From positions 96,703 to 160,702 of the forward strand of contig JAJDUQ010000052.1 of assembly GCA_022826505.1 (NCBI GenBank): DNA of 64,000 bases, read 5' to 3'. The position numbers and the translations under genes were made by a program. The notes below the pieces were generated by a model. That model was not told where the DNA came from. It did not search any database and saw only the letters and a list, made by a program, of their open reading frames with translations. Positions 54,648 to 63,963 of this stretch are shown here, in pieces (position 1 is the stretch's first letter; each line of letters opens with the position of its first letter). The DNA is from Gammaproteobacteria bacterium (GTDB lineage: Bacteria; Pseudomonadota; Gammaproteobacteria; HK1).

Positions 54648-55196
54648 TCACCCTCGAGCAGGTGGCGTCCCGATATGTCCGGTGCCGCCGAACACGTCGA
54701 CGGCATCGAGACCGCTGTCGCGCAGGAACCGGAACAGACGGCGTTCGCTCCTGGCCCCCTGCCCGGTCTCGCGCTCGCGCCGCGCGGCGGCCACGAGGTG
54801 CCGCAACTGCTGGAAATCGAGCTCCGGGACGGCCGCGCGCAAATCCGCGGGCGATCGGTCGCCACTCGCGAGCTCGTCGCGCAGCCTCTCGAGGCGACGC
54901 TGCCTCAGCGCTTCGCGTCGGCCGGGACGGCGCACTGTGTCGAGCGCCTCGGCGATCGCATCGGGATCGCCCTCGCGGAGCAGACGCGCGATGTACCGGA
55001 TCTGGCGCCGCCGCGCCGCGCGTTGAAGACCGCGCGCATCAGCCACCGCGACCTCCAGCTCCGGCCACATGGGCACGCGGGCGAGATCGTTCGAAGTCAG
55101 CGCGACCAGGGAATCGCCGAGTGCCTGCAACGCGAGCGATTCACGTTTGCGCTGCGACTTCGATCTTCGGGGTTCGCCGGAATCGGTCAAGCGCAC
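54648..55196 (-). CDS. darP: Ribosome biogenesis factor DarP (DUF615/YjgA)
   Basis: A DUF615 protein, which helps late 50S subunit assembly in Beta- and Gammaproteobacteria. Characteristic segments are SKSQRKRESLALQALGDSLVALT, RQIRYIARLLREGDPDAI and LRDELASGDRSPADLRAAVPELDFQQLRHLVAAAR. GTG 55196 gives 182 residues, the family's usual length; the open frame reaches 55307 but the extra N-terminus is not typical. The well-formed TATAAT promoter at 55437-55464 points toward this gene. Confidence 0.87.
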   Translation of the reverse strand: MRLTDSGEPRRSKSQRKRESLALQALGDSLVALTSNDLARVPMWPELEVAVADARGLQRAARRRQIRYIARLLREGDPDAIAEALDTVRRPGRREALRQRRLERLRDELASGDRSPADLRAAVPELDFQQLRHLVAAARRERETGQGARSERRLFRFLRDSGLDAVDVFGGTGHIGTPPARG

Positions 55197-55436
55197 GCCC
55201 TTCGGTTTGAATGCAAGCGTGTCCCAAATGACGGTATCACGGCCATCCCCACGTCCCAACCGGCCCCGACATGTCGGCACTTCGAGGCTCGGGATGCGGA
55301 ATCCCACCTGCGTGCCGAGTATCCACAGCCGTATCCGTCACCGGCGGGAATCGACTCGAAAGCGAAAAAGCAATACCGTGGCACCACTCTCCCGTGAGCC
55401 CGAACGACGTGTGGCCTACCGATCACGGGAGAACAA

Positions 55437-55464
55437 ATTATATTAATAATCAATTGATAACCAA
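55437..55464 (-). promoter_or_regulatory. Candidate sigma-70 promoter for darP in an AT-rich island
   Basis: Reading the minus strand, TTGGTT (-35, 55459-55464), a 16-base spacer and a perfect TATAAT (-10, 55437-55442) stand in the only strongly AT-rich stretch of the neighbourhood. The spacer contains the palindrome TCAATTGA. Transcription would run to darP. The same island lies just before pepN and may carry its promoter on the other strand. Confidence 0.5.
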
Positions 55465-55482
55465 ATAAATCACAGAATTTAC

Positions 55483-58143
55483 ATGAATATGGAAACCTCC
55501 GGACACGCCACCGAACCCGCCGTCACGCGACTCGCGGACTATGCTGCGCCCCCGTTCGTCGTCGACGAGGTGGATCTCGACTTCGACCTGGACGCGTCCC
55601 GGACCCTGGTGCGCGCGAGGCTCTCGGTCCGGCGAAACCCCGGCGCGCCACCGGCCTCCGACCTGGTCCTCTCCGGGCATGGACTCGACACCCGCGAAGT
55701 GCGGGTCGACGGCGAGCCGGTCTCGGGAAACCGCATGGAGATCACCGACGAGACGCTGACCCTGCGCGACGCGCCCGACGCATTCGTGCTGGAAACCGAG
55801 GTCGCGATCCGGCCCGGGGAGAACAAGTCGCTCGAAGGCCTCTACGCGTCGTCGGGGAATCTCTGCACGCAGTGCGAGGCGGAAGGGTTCCGGAAGATCA
55901 CGTGGTTTCTCGACCGCCCCGACGTGATGGCGCGCTACCGCACCCGCATCGTCGCGCACCCGCAGCGCTATCCCGTGATGCTCTCCAACGGCGACGACGT
56001 CGAACACGGCACCCTCGACGACGGCCGCCGATTCGTGGTGTGGGAGGACCCGTATCCGAAGCCGAGCTACCTCTTCGCCCTGGTTGCAGGCCGGCTCGAA
56101 TGCGTCGAGGACTCCTTCACCACCCGGTCGGGGCGAACGGTCACGCTGCGCATCTACGTGCAGCCCCACAACATCGACCGATGCGGGCACGCGATGGACT
56201 CCCTCAAGCGCGCGATGCGCTGGGACGAAGACGTCTACGGTCTGGAATACGACCTCGACACCTTCATGGTCGTTGCGGTGGACGATTTCAACATGGGGGC
56301 GATGGAGAACAAGGGACTCAACATCTTCAACTCGGCGTACGTGCTGGCTCGCCCCGACACCGCCACCGACCGGGACTTCGCGGCGATCGAGACCGTCATC
56401 GCCCACGAGTACTTCCACAACTGGACCGGCAACCGGGTCACCTGCCGCGACTGGTTCCAGTTGAGTCTCAAGGAAGGCCTCACGGTCTTCCGCGACCAGG
56501 AGTTCTCCGCCGACGTGGCGTCGCGTGCCGTCAAGCGCATCCGCGACGTGCGCCTGCTCCGCACTCACCAGTTCGCGGAGGACGCGGGACCGATGGCGCA
56601 TCCGGTACGGCCCGACTCCTACATCGAGATCGGCAACTTCTACACCGTCACCATCTACAACAAGGGCGCCGAGGTCATCCGGATGCTGCACACCCTGCTC
56701 GGCGAGGAGGCGTTCCAGGCCGGCATGCGGATCTACTTCGAACGCCACGATGGCGAGGCGGTCACCACCGGAGACTTCGTGGCGGCGATGGAGGCCGCGT
56801 CGGGACTCGACCTCGGACAGTTCCGGCGCTGGTACACGCAGGCGGGCACGCCGGTGCTGAACGCCCGGGGCCGATACGACGCGCCGCGATCGCAGTACGT
56901 GCTCGACCTCGAGCAACGCACGGCTCCGACTCCCGGGCAACCCGAGAAACTGCCGCTTCACATCCCGGTGCGGGTCGCTCTGCTCGACGAGGACGGGGCC
57001 GAGATTCCCCTCCACTGTGCGCAGGGGAACCTGTCCGGCGAGAACGAGGCGGTCCTCGACGTCCGCGAGCCGCGTCACTCCTTCCGGTTCTCGAACGTTT
57101 CCTCTGCGCCCGTCCCGTCCATCGCGCGTCGCTTCTCCGCGCCGGTGAAGGTCGAGATCGAACGCAGCGACGACGAGCTCGCATTCCTGATCGCTCGCGA
57201 GACCGATCCGTTCAATCGGTGGGATGCGGTTCAGGAGTACGCCCTGCGGCTGATGCATCGAATGATCGCCGACCGGCTCGCGGGGGCCGATCTCGACCTT
57301 CCGGACAAGTTCGTTTCCGCAGTGCACGCCCTGCTCACCGACGATGCCGTCGATCCCGCGTTCAGGTCGGAGGCGCTCGCCCTGCCGTCGGAGTCGACGC
57401 TCGCGGACCGGATGGAGACCATCGCGGTCGAGGCCATCCACGAGGTACGCGAGACGGTGAAAACGATGCTGGCGTTTCGTCTCGAGAGTGCCTTCGCCCG
57501 CGTCTACCACGCGAATCGACCCCGCGGCTCGTATCGCTTCGACGCCGGAGAATCGGGACGCCGCAGCCTGAAGAACCTCTGTCTCTCCTACCTGATGGAG
57601 CTCGACGATCCGGCGGTACGGTCGAACTGCCGGCACCAGCTCGTGACCGCGGACAACATGACCGATGCGCTCGCCGCCCTCGCCTGCTTCGCCGATTCCC
57701 GCACCGCGGAGCGAGACGAACGACTCGCGTGGTTCGAGAGGCGATGGAAGGACGACCCGCTGGTGCTGGACAAGTGGTTCGCGCTCCAGGCGACCGCGCG
57801 CCTGCCCGACACGCTCGGCCGCGTCCGCAAGCTCACCCGCCATCCCGGATTCAACCTGCAGAACCCGAACCGCGTCCGGGCGGTCATCGGCGCCTTCTGC
57901 CACGCCAATCAGCGCCGGTTCCACGACGCTTCCGGGGAGGGGTACCGCTTCCTCTCCGAGCACGTGCTGGCCATCGACGCATTCAACCCCCAGTCCGCGG
58001 CGCGCCTGCTCGGCGCGGCGAGTCGCTGGCGACGTCTCGACGAGGCACGCCGAGCGCTCCTGCGCGGCGAGCTCGAGCGAATCCTGAGCGCCCCGGAGCT
58101 CTCGAAGGACTGTTACGAGGTCGCCCGCAAATTCCTCGCATGA
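55483..58143 (+). CDS. pepN: Aminopeptidase N
   Basis: A cytosolic M1-family zinc aminopeptidase that trims peptides. The 886-residue protein has the substrate motif GAMEN, the zinc site HEYFHNW with the second ligand Glu in SLKEGL, and NKGAEVIRMLHTLLG with the catalytic-domain Tyr. C-terminal helical domains follow to ARKFLA. Size fits E. coli PepN (about 870). The start is ATG 55483 or 55489; no ribosome site is seen in the AT-rich leader. Confidence 0.97.
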   Translation: MNMETSGHATEPAVTRLADYAAPPFVVDEVDLDFDLDASRTLVRARLSVRRNPGAPPASDLVLSGHGLDTREVRVDGEPVSGNRMEITDETLTLRDAPDAFVLETEVAIRPGENKSLEGLYASSGNLCTQCEAEGFRKITWFLDRPDVMARYRTRIVAHPQRYPVMLSNGDDVEHGTLDDGRRFVVWEDPYPKPSYLFALVAGRLECVEDSFTTRSGRTVTLRIYVQPHNIDRCGHAMDSLKRAMRWDEDVYGLEYDLDTFMVVAVDDFNMGAMENKGLNIFNSAYVLARPDTATDRDFAAIETVIAHEYFHNWTGNRVTCRDWFQLSLKEGLTVFRDQEFSADVASRAVKRIRDVRLLRTHQFAEDAGPMAHPVRPDSYIEIGNFYTVTIYNKGAEVIRMLHTLLGEEAFQAGMRIYFERHDGEAVTTGDFVAAMEAASGLDLGQFRRWYTQAGTPVLNARGRYDAPRSQYVLDLEQRTAPTPGQPEKLPLHIPVRVALLDEDGAEIPLHCAQGNLSGENEAVLDVREPRHSFRFSNVSSAPVPSIARRFSAPVKVEIERSDDELAFLIARETDPFNRWDAVQEYALRLMHRMIADRLAGADLDLPDKFVSAVHALLTDDAVDPAFRSEALALPSESTLADRMETIAVEAIHEVRETVKTMLAFRLESAFARVYHANRPRGSYRFDAGESGRRSLKNLCLSYLMELDDPAVRSNCRHQLVTADNMTDALAALACFADSRTAERDERLAWFERRWKDDPLVLDKWFALQATARLPDTLGRVRKLTRHPGFNLQNPNRVRAVIGAFCHANQRRFHDASGEGYRFLSEHVLAIDAFNPQSAARLLGAASRWRRLDEARRALLRGELERILSAPELSKDCYEVARKFLA

Positions 58144-58224
58144 TGCGGCCCCTTGCCGATGGCGGTCCGACGCGATGCGCGGGGCGCCGGTTCCTTCCGG
58201 GACGGGCGCCGCCGCCGCGTCTTC

Positions 58225-59511
58225 TCAGAAGAACACGTAGGAGCGGACCACGACGTTTCTGCGGCAGGGCGCGTCGTCAGGCGCGGTCGGGTCGATGCAG
58301 GCGGTGTGGAACGACCAGCGCGAGACCGAACCGTCGGTGACCGAGTCGTAGCACTTGAGCATCGAGACCTCGGTCGGCGTCTGCCGCGGAAGCCAGTACC
58401 ACTCGTGGTCGGGGCGGTAGGTGAACCGGGTGGTCTCGCCCACGCGGTCGTCGTAGATGCGGTAGTCGGTGATGTAGGGCTGGTCGGCGAACGACGGCCA
58501 GGCGCAGAGCACGAAGGGGTACTGGCCCACCGTCTCCATCGGCTTGGCGAGGTTGATGGACATGAACCGCCGCGACATCTTCGCGTCGGCCTCCGCCTCG
58601 GTGCAGCGCTGCTCGCGCCCGAAGTTGCGCAGGTTCTTCGTCAGCAGCTCCCGGCAGCGCACCCGGCCGCTGTTGTCGTTGAGGTCGTTGTGCACGAGGT
58701 TGACGTACTCGGCGTTCACCCCCGGGTTCTTCGCCTCCTGATCCTCGGTGCGGTCGCCTGCGTAGTCCTTGTCGAACACGTCGTGGTTGTAGACGAGAGC
58801 GTCGGTCGCGTCGGGGAAGAATTCGAACAGGAGCTTCTCGATCTCGGGGTAGTACACCCGCTCCACCTCGGCCGCGTCGTAGAAGTTCTCGCACTTCGAT
58901 TCGAGGTGGGCGAGCGAGACGCCGAGCCGGTCCATGCACTCGGGGCTGAAGGGCGACAGCCCCGGGTGGTACTCCCCGATGCGGCGCGCATCGCGCAGCA
59001 CCTGCGGGAAGTAGAGGCACTGTCGCTCGTAGCTCTCGTCGTCCTCCCACAACGCTTTCGCCTCCGCCGCTCGCGCCGGATCGCGCCACAGCGAGTTCGA
59101 CGAGACGATGGCGTAGGTAGGGTGCTCGAGGATGGTGTAGCGCAGCGGAACCGCGACGCCGCCTTCGGGCACTTCGATGTCGTTCGCCCGGATGTGGGCG
59201 AGGCACTCTTCCCAGGTGCGAAACCCGAGGCCCCATCTGGTCTCGATGGGGCCCGGGGGGGCGCTGCGGTATCGTTCGAGCACCTCCTGAACCTCGCCCT
59301 CGGCCACCTGGCGCAGCGCCGCCTCGATTGCCGTCGCGGTTCCCGCGTCTCCGTCCCGGTCGAACGCCATGAAGGACAGGCCGCCGTTTGCGGCGATGGG
59401 TGGAGGCTGCCCCTGCGTGAGCTCACAGGAAGGCACGTAAACGGACGAAGCCGCCTGCGCGGCCGCCCCGGCGTGCCTCGCGCCGTCTTCTTCGATCCGG
59501 CTCATCTGCAA
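58225..59511 (-). CDS. CmcJ/NvfI-family oxidoreductase-like protein
   Basis: A 428-residue protein whose C-terminal 200 residues match the CmcJ/NvfI/AsaB group: VHNDLNDNSG, INLAKPMETVGQYPFVLCAW, TDYRIYDD, WYWLPRQTPTEVSMLKCYDS, SFHTACIDP and RRNVVVRSYVFF. Members act in secondary metabolism as oxygenases or with methyltransferases. The N-terminal 130 residues are an extension I do not recognise. It is divergent to the TauD-type dioxygenase, suggesting shared control or a joint pathway. Substrate cannot be predicted. Confidence 0.78.
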   Translation of the reverse strand: MQMSRIEEDGARHAGAAAQAASSVYVPSCELTQGQPPPIAANGGLSFMAFDRDGDAGTATAIEAALRQVAEGEVQEVLERYRSAPPGPIETRWGLGFRTWEECLAHIRANDIEVPEGGVAVPLRYTILEHPTYAIVSSNSLWRDPARAAEAKALWEDDESYERQCLYFPQVLRDARRIGEYHPGLSPFSPECMDRLGVSLAHLESKCENFYDAAEVERVYYPEIEKLLFEFFPDATDALVYNHDVFDKDYAGDRTEDQEAKNPGVNAEYVNLVHNDLNDNSGRVRCRELLTKNLRNFGREQRCTEAEADAKMSRRFMSINLAKPMETVGQYPFVLCAWPSFADQPYITDYRIYDDRVGETTRFTYRPDHEWYWLPRQTPTEVSMLKCYDSVTDGSVSRWSFHTACIDPTAPDDAPCRRNVVVRSYVFF

Positions 59512-59742
59512 CTCCCATTTCCCATTGAACGCACTTCATCGGAGCGGACAGAGCTCGCCGTGCCCAGCTCTCGTGGATCCGACTCGAGGCCAATCTTACC
59601 CTCGCTGGCGAGGTCGCACCGCAGGCAGCCTTGTCCAAGGATCCCCGGCGCCTTCGACATCCGCCGGCCGGCAACGGCGGAGGCTCGCCGAACGAGCGCT
59701 GCGGCTTGCATGGTCGGACCAACCCGGCCAACCTTGGCGGCA

Positions 59743-60768
59743 ATGACCACGGGCACGATCATGGAACTCTCGCCGCTTCGAGCCGACCACCCACGCTTGG
59801 GTCCTCCGCCGTTCGGGCGAATCGTGCGGTCGACGCCGCATCTGGCCGCCCCCCTGGATGCGAACGTGCTTCACGCCCTCGACGGCGCGCTGGCCTCGCA
59901 CGGACTGCTGGTCATCGAGGGACAGCACGGTCTCGCCCCCGCCATGGAATGGTCCTTCATCTCCTCCTTCCCGTGGCTCGACCCGGACTACACCGCCTCG
60001 CTGAGAACCGCCGACGCGGGATGGTGGCAGTTCCCGGATTGTCCCATGGTGAGACGGCTCGGCGATGTGGTGGACGAGTCGGGCAATGCGCTGGGTCTGC
60101 TCAATCGGCTCGGATACGAATGGCACACCGACGGCGGCGGCGCGACCCTTCTCTACTGCGAGCAGGCGCCGGAGTCGCCGCCCCGCACGACGCTGTTCGC
60201 CTCGGGCATGGCCGCGTACGCCGCCCTCCCGCAAGACAGGCGGCCGGAGGCCGAGTCCATCCTGGTGTGCTATTCGACCCGTTTCGTCACCGGAGACACC
60301 GCAGCCATCGACTACGAGGCGGGGGTGCGGATGACGCCCAACGGCCTGCGCCTGGCCGAGCCGGCCAGGCCCGATGCAATTCGAGGCCGCCGCGGCAAGC
60401 CGCCGCACGCTCGACCCCTGGTGCGGGTGCATCCACGCACCGCGCGCAAGGTGCTGTGGGCGTCGCCGAAGAACATGGACCACCTGGAGATTGCGGGACG
60501 CGCGCTGTCGGTGGAGCGGTCTCGGGCTAGGCTCGAGAAGCTGCTGCAATACGGCACCGCGACCGGGGACACCGCGCTGGTGTACGCGCACCGCTGGAAG
60601 CCGGGCGATCTGGTGCTGATGGACAACCGCCAGATCCTGCACTCGACCACGCCGTACGAGAACGACCGGTACGCTCACGGCCGACAGCTCATGCACCACA
60701 TCTCCATGCGGGCGCGGCGGCCCCAGGAAGGCTGGACCGATGTCGGGGTCCTGGGTCTCGCGGGGTGA
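59743..60768 (+). CDS. TauD/TfdA-family 2-oxoglutarate dioxygenase
   Basis: A 341-residue Fe(II)/2-oxoglutarate oxygenase with His128 and Asp130 in EWHTDGG and the distal His300 in QILHSTTPY, completing the 2-His-1-carboxylate site. RYAHGRQLMHHISMR carries the Arg that binds 2-oxoglutarate. ATG 59743 is the start (weak ribosome site). Members act on taurine, sulfonates, carnitine precursors and similar small molecules. The 3' end, including the stop, lies in a 110-bp tandem duplication. Next to polyamine-type transport genes it may process an imported substrate. Confidence 0.9.
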   Translation: MTTGTIMELSPLRADHPRLGPPPFGRIVRSTPHLAAPLDANVLHALDGALASHGLLVIEGQHGLAPAMEWSFISSFPWLDPDYTASLRTADAGWWQFPDCPMVRRLGDVVDESGNALGLLNRLGYEWHTDGGGATLLYCEQAPESPPRTTLFASGMAAYAALPQDRRPEAESILVCYSTRFVTGDTAAIDYEAGVRMTPNGLRLAEPARPDAIRGRRGKPPHARPLVRVHPRTARKVLWASPKNMDHLEIAGRALSVERSRARLEKLLQYGTATGDTALVYAHRWKPGDLVLMDNRQILHSTTPYENDRYAHGRQLMHHISMRARRPQEGWTDVGVLGLAG

Positions 60769-60930
60769 CGCGTCGTATCGGGCTGCCACGTCGATCGACG
60801 GGCGGAGCGCCGATCGTGCGGGCACTGCGGCACCGGGACGGACCCACGGATGTCGGCGTCCCGGGTCCCGCAGGTTGACGCGTCGCTCCAGGCCGCCTCG
60901 TTGATCGACGGGCCGAGCGCTGATTAGGAT
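60712..60930 (+). repeat. Imperfect 110-bp tandem duplication at 3' end of dioxygenase gene
   Basis: The last codons and stop of the dioxygenase (TDVGVLGLAG stop) recur 110 bases later as TDVGVPGPAG stop. From the stop onward the two copies align without gaps through TGACGCGTCG, ATCGACGGGC and GAGCGC. Upstream of the stop the copies differ by small indels. The second copy is non-coding and ends in a possible promoter. Confidence 0.8.
60901..60930 (+). promoter_or_regulatory. Candidate promoter for the ABC uptake operon
   Basis: TTGATC (60901-60906) and TAGGAT (60925-60930) are separated by 18 bases, each matching the sigma-70 consensus at four of six positions. They lie in the second copy of the tandem duplication; the first copy has diverged at both boxes. 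ATG 60965 is 35 bases downstream. Confidence 0.35.
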
Positions 60931-60964
60931 GGAACGTACACGCCATGCGGTACCGAATTCACGA

Positions 60965-62071
60965 ATGAACGCGCAGGCCTCGCACCACAAGCTCGCAATC
61001 TCGGAGCTGCGCAAGACCTACGGCCCGGTCACCGCCGTCGCCCGCGTCAGCCTCGATGTCGCCGAGGGCGAGTTCGTGACCCTGCTCGGCCCCTCGGGAT
61101 CGGGCAAGACGACCCTGCTGATGATGGTGGCGGGACTCACCTGGCCGGACAGCGGCGAGGTTCGGATCGACGGACGCCAGTGCACCTACCTGCCGAGCCA
61201 CAAGCGCGACATCGGCGTGGTGTTCCAGAACTACGCCCTCTTTCCCCACCTGACCGTCCACGAGAACATCGCGTTCCCCCTGCGCATGCGCCGGGTGGCC
61301 GACCGGGACATCTCCAGGAAGGTCCGGCAGGCACTGGAGACGGTCCGGCTGCCCGATGTCGGGGAGCGTGAGACCTCGGCGCTTTCCGGTGGCCAGCAGC
61401 AGCGCATCGCACTGGCCCGCTGCATCGTCTACGAACCTTCGATCATCCTCATGGACGAGCCGCTCGGCGCTCTGGACAAGAAGCTGCGGGAAGAAATGCA
61501 GCTCGAGATCAAGGAGCTGCACGATCAATTGGGCATCACTGTGCTCTACGTCACACATGACCAGGAAGAAGCGATGGTGATGTCCGACAAGATCTGCCTG
61601 TTCAACGAAGGCTCGATCGAGCAGGTCGGCTCGCCCGAGGAGATGTATTTCTCCCCCCGGTCGAAGTTCGCCGCATCCTTTCTCGGCGAATCCAACATCC
61701 TGAACGCCAGCGTCACGGGAACCAGCGACGATCGCGCCATCCTGGACTTCCAGGGGAGCGCGACGGTGGAGGCGCCCTTGCGCTTCGACGTCCGGGCGGG
61801 CCAGAACGTCGCCTTCATGGTGCGTCCCGAGTCAATCGCGATCGCCGACGAGGCCGAGAGCGGCCGAAACGTCGTCGAGGGCGTGGTGCGCGACCGCATT
61901 CTCACCGGCGGGGTCACCAAGTACTTCGTGGAGGTCGCGGGCGACGTCACGGTGTCCGCCAGCAGTCTGACGATGCGCTCGGACCGGGGCCACAGTCCGG
62001 GCGACCGGGTGCGGCTGGGCTGGTCCATCCATGATACCGTCGTGCTCCATGGCGACGGCGCACCGCAATAG
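60965..62071 (+). CDS. Spermidine/putrescine-type ABC transporter ATPase (PotA-like)
   Basis: A 368-residue ATPase with Walker A LLGPSGSGKTTLL, Q-loop VFQNYALFPHLTV, signature LSGGQQQRIALARC, Walker B IILMDEPLGALDKKLREEMQ and H-loop VTHDQEEAMVMSD. A C-terminal TOBE-type domain follows (VAFMVRPESIAI). This is the CUT1/PotA group used for polyamines and other small substrates. ATG 60965 is chosen; an earlier ATG at 60929 overlaps the candidate promoter. The amidotransferase gene follows directly. Confidence 0.93.
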   Translation: MNAQASHHKLAISELRKTYGPVTAVARVSLDVAEGEFVTLLGPSGSGKTTLLMMVAGLTWPDSGEVRIDGRQCTYLPSHKRDIGVVFQNYALFPHLTVHENIAFPLRMRRVADRDISRKVRQALETVRLPDVGERETSALSGGQQQRIALARCIVYEPSIILMDEPLGALDKKLREEMQLEIKELHDQLGITVLYVTHDQEEAMVMSDKICLFNEGSIEQVGSPEEMYFSPRSKFAASFLGESNILNASVTGTSDDRAILDFQGSATVEAPLRFDVRAGQNVAFMVRPESIAIADEAESGRNVVEGVVRDRILTGGVTKYFVEVAGDVTVSASSLTMRSDRGHSPGDRVRLGWSIHDTVVLHGDGAPQ

Positions 62072-62077
62072 CCGCGG

Positions 62078-62887
62078 ATGAAGCAGACGCTTCTCTTCCT
62101 CAACAACACCGCGAATCCCGCGGCGGTGCCGCCGATCCTCGACCGACTCCGGGGCGACGACCTGGAGATGGAAAGCGCGTGGGCCGCGCACTCGGAGTTC
62201 CCCCAGTCCCTCGACCGCTACGCCGGCGCATTCATCTCCGGCAGTCCGCACTCGTCCTACGACCGGGAGCCCTGGATCGAGCGCGAGCACGAAGTCATCT
62301 CGGAGCTGGTCGGCCGGGGCACGCCGATCATGGGGGTCTGCTTCGGCAGCCAGATCCTCGCCTCGAGCCTCTTCGGACGGGACCAGGTCTACCGTCGTTC
62401 GGCCTGCGAGGTCGGATACACGTGGCTGGACGTCGCGCCCGATGCCGCCGGCGACCCGGTGTGCGCGCACCTCGCACGCCGCATGCGCATGTTCGTCTGG
62501 CACAACGACGACGTCCGCGCCGACCATCCCGGCATGCAGATCGTCGCCTCGAGCGACGCCTGCGCCAATCAGGTCTGGCGCCACCGCGACCTGCCGGTGT
62601 GGGGCATTCAGGGCCACGTGGAGATCACCGTCCCGGAGGCGCCGCGGTGGTTCGAGCGCAACCGCGAGCGCCTCGAAGCGGACGGGGTCGACGTGGACGG
62701 TCTCGTCGACGCGGCCGAAGACACGGCAAACGCCAGGACCATGCTCGCGCGATTTCTCGATTTCTGCCGTCGCGACCGGACCGGAGCGGTTCCGGGAGCC
62801 GGCGTTCCGCACCCCCGCGCCTCGGGCGCGGATACGGGTGCCGCAACACCAGCCCGAGAAAGCTGGCAATACTCAAGGAGGATGTAA
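62078..62887 (+). CDS. Class I glutamine amidotransferase-like protein
   Basis: A 269-residue class I GATase with nucleophile Cys88 (GVCFGSQ) and the His180/Glu182 pair (WGIQGHVEI), a complete triad. Typical blocks are FISGSPHSSYD and VWHNDDV. It is related to stand-alone GATases such as those that cleave gamma-glutamylated polyamine products, but the substrate is not certain. It ends overlapping the next start (TAATG), so it is in the transport operon. A disordered C-terminal tail of about 40 residues follows the domain. Confidence 0.88.
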   Translation: MKQTLLFLNNTANPAAVPPILDRLRGDDLEMESAWAAHSEFPQSLDRYAGAFISGSPHSSYDREPWIEREHEVISELVGRGTPIMGVCFGSQILASSLFGRDQVYRRSACEVGYTWLDVAPDAAGDPVCAHLARRMRMFVWHNDDVRADHPGMQIVASSDACANQVWRHRDLPVWGIQGHVEITVPEAPRWFERNRERLEADGVDVDGLVDAAEDTANARTMLARFLDFCRRDRTGAVPGAGVPHPRASGADTGAATPARESWQYSRRM

Positions 62888-63963
62888 TGAAACGTCTGCG
62901 TATCACTTCAGCGTTCGTGGCGGCCGCACTCGTCATCGCGGCGGGAACCGGCCCGGCGCTCGCCGACAAGGGACACGTGGTGGTCGCGTCCTGGGGAGGT
63001 TCGTTCCAGGACGATCAGAGAAAGGCCATCTTCGATCCCTTCGTGAAGGAAACGGGCATCGAGATCATCGAAGCAACCGGCATCTCGCTCTCGAAGGTGC
63101 GGGCGATGGTGGAGAGCGGCAACACCGAGTGGGACGTCTCCGGCATGGTGCCGGGCGACCTGCTGGTGCTGGCGCGCGACGGCCTGGTCGAGAAGCTCGA
63201 CTACGAGAACTACTTCAAGGGCTGGCTCGGGGACATCGTTCCCGAGGTCGTGCACCCCTACGGCATCGGCAACTTCTTCTACACCAAGGTCATCGCGTTC
63301 AACACCGAAGCGTTCCCCGGTCCGGAGCGTCCCGATAGCTGGCAGGATGTCTGGAATGTCGAGAAGTTTCCCGGCCCACGCGCCATCGATGCAGGCGACT
63401 GGGTGGTTCCGCCACTCGAGTACGCCCTGCTGGCCGATGGCGTGGCGCCGGAGGATCTCTACCCTCTCGACATGGAGCGCGCCTACGCGAGCCTCGCGAA
63501 GATCCGCCCGCATGTCGCCAAGTTCACCACCAGCTCCGCGATGGCACCCCAGATGCTCGTCGACGGAGAGGCGGTGGTCGGCGCGGCCACCCTGGGCCGC
63601 ACGGTGCGACGCAAGAACGAAGGGGCGCCCATCGATTTCTCGTGGAATCAGGGGCTGATTCAGTTCGACTACTGGATCATTCCGAAGAACGCGCCGAACT
63701 ACGAGAACGCCATGAAGTTCATCGAGTTCGCCACGCGTCCCGAGATCCAGGCCGCCATGGTCGAGCTGCAGCTCCTCGGCCCGGTGAACCTGAAGGCGTT
63801 CGACCACCTGTCGGCGGAGCGGGCGGAGAAGCTTCCCTCCTTCCCGGCCAACCTGGAAAAGCAGGTCTTCCTCGGTGCCGAATTCTGGGCGGCCGCCGGT
63901 GACGACGGCGTGAGCAACGTCGAGAAGAACCAGCAGATGTGGGACCGCTGGTCGATCGAATAG
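62887..63963 (+). CDS. Periplasmic substrate-binding protein, PotD-like
   Basis: A 358-residue periplasmic binding protein of the polyamine-type group with signal peptide (FVAAALVIAAGTGPALA). It shows VVASWGGSFQDDQRKAIFDPF at the N-terminus, WDVSGMVPGDLLVLARDG, and later FSWNQGLIQFDYWIIPKNAPNYENAMKFIEF. The AAGGAGG ribosome site is near-perfect. It completes the visible part of the operon; permease genes should follow beyond 64000. Ligand may be a polyamine or a related amine or carboxylate. Confidence 0.93.
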   Translation: MKRLRITSAFVAAALVIAAGTGPALADKGHVVVASWGGSFQDDQRKAIFDPFVKETGIEIIEATGISLSKVRAMVESGNTEWDVSGMVPGDLLVLARDGLVEKLDYENYFKGWLGDIVPEVVHPYGIGNFFYTKVIAFNTEAFPGPERPDSWQDVWNVEKFPGPRAIDAGDWVVPPLEYALLADGVAPEDLYPLDMERAYASLAKIRPHVAKFTTSSAMAPQMLVDGEAVVGAATLGRTVRRKNEGAPIDFSWNQGLIQFDYWIIPKNAPNYENAMKFIEFATRPEIQAAMVELQLLGPVNLKAFDHLSAERAEKLPSFPANLEKQVFLGAEFWAAAGDDGVSNVEKNQQMWDRWSIE

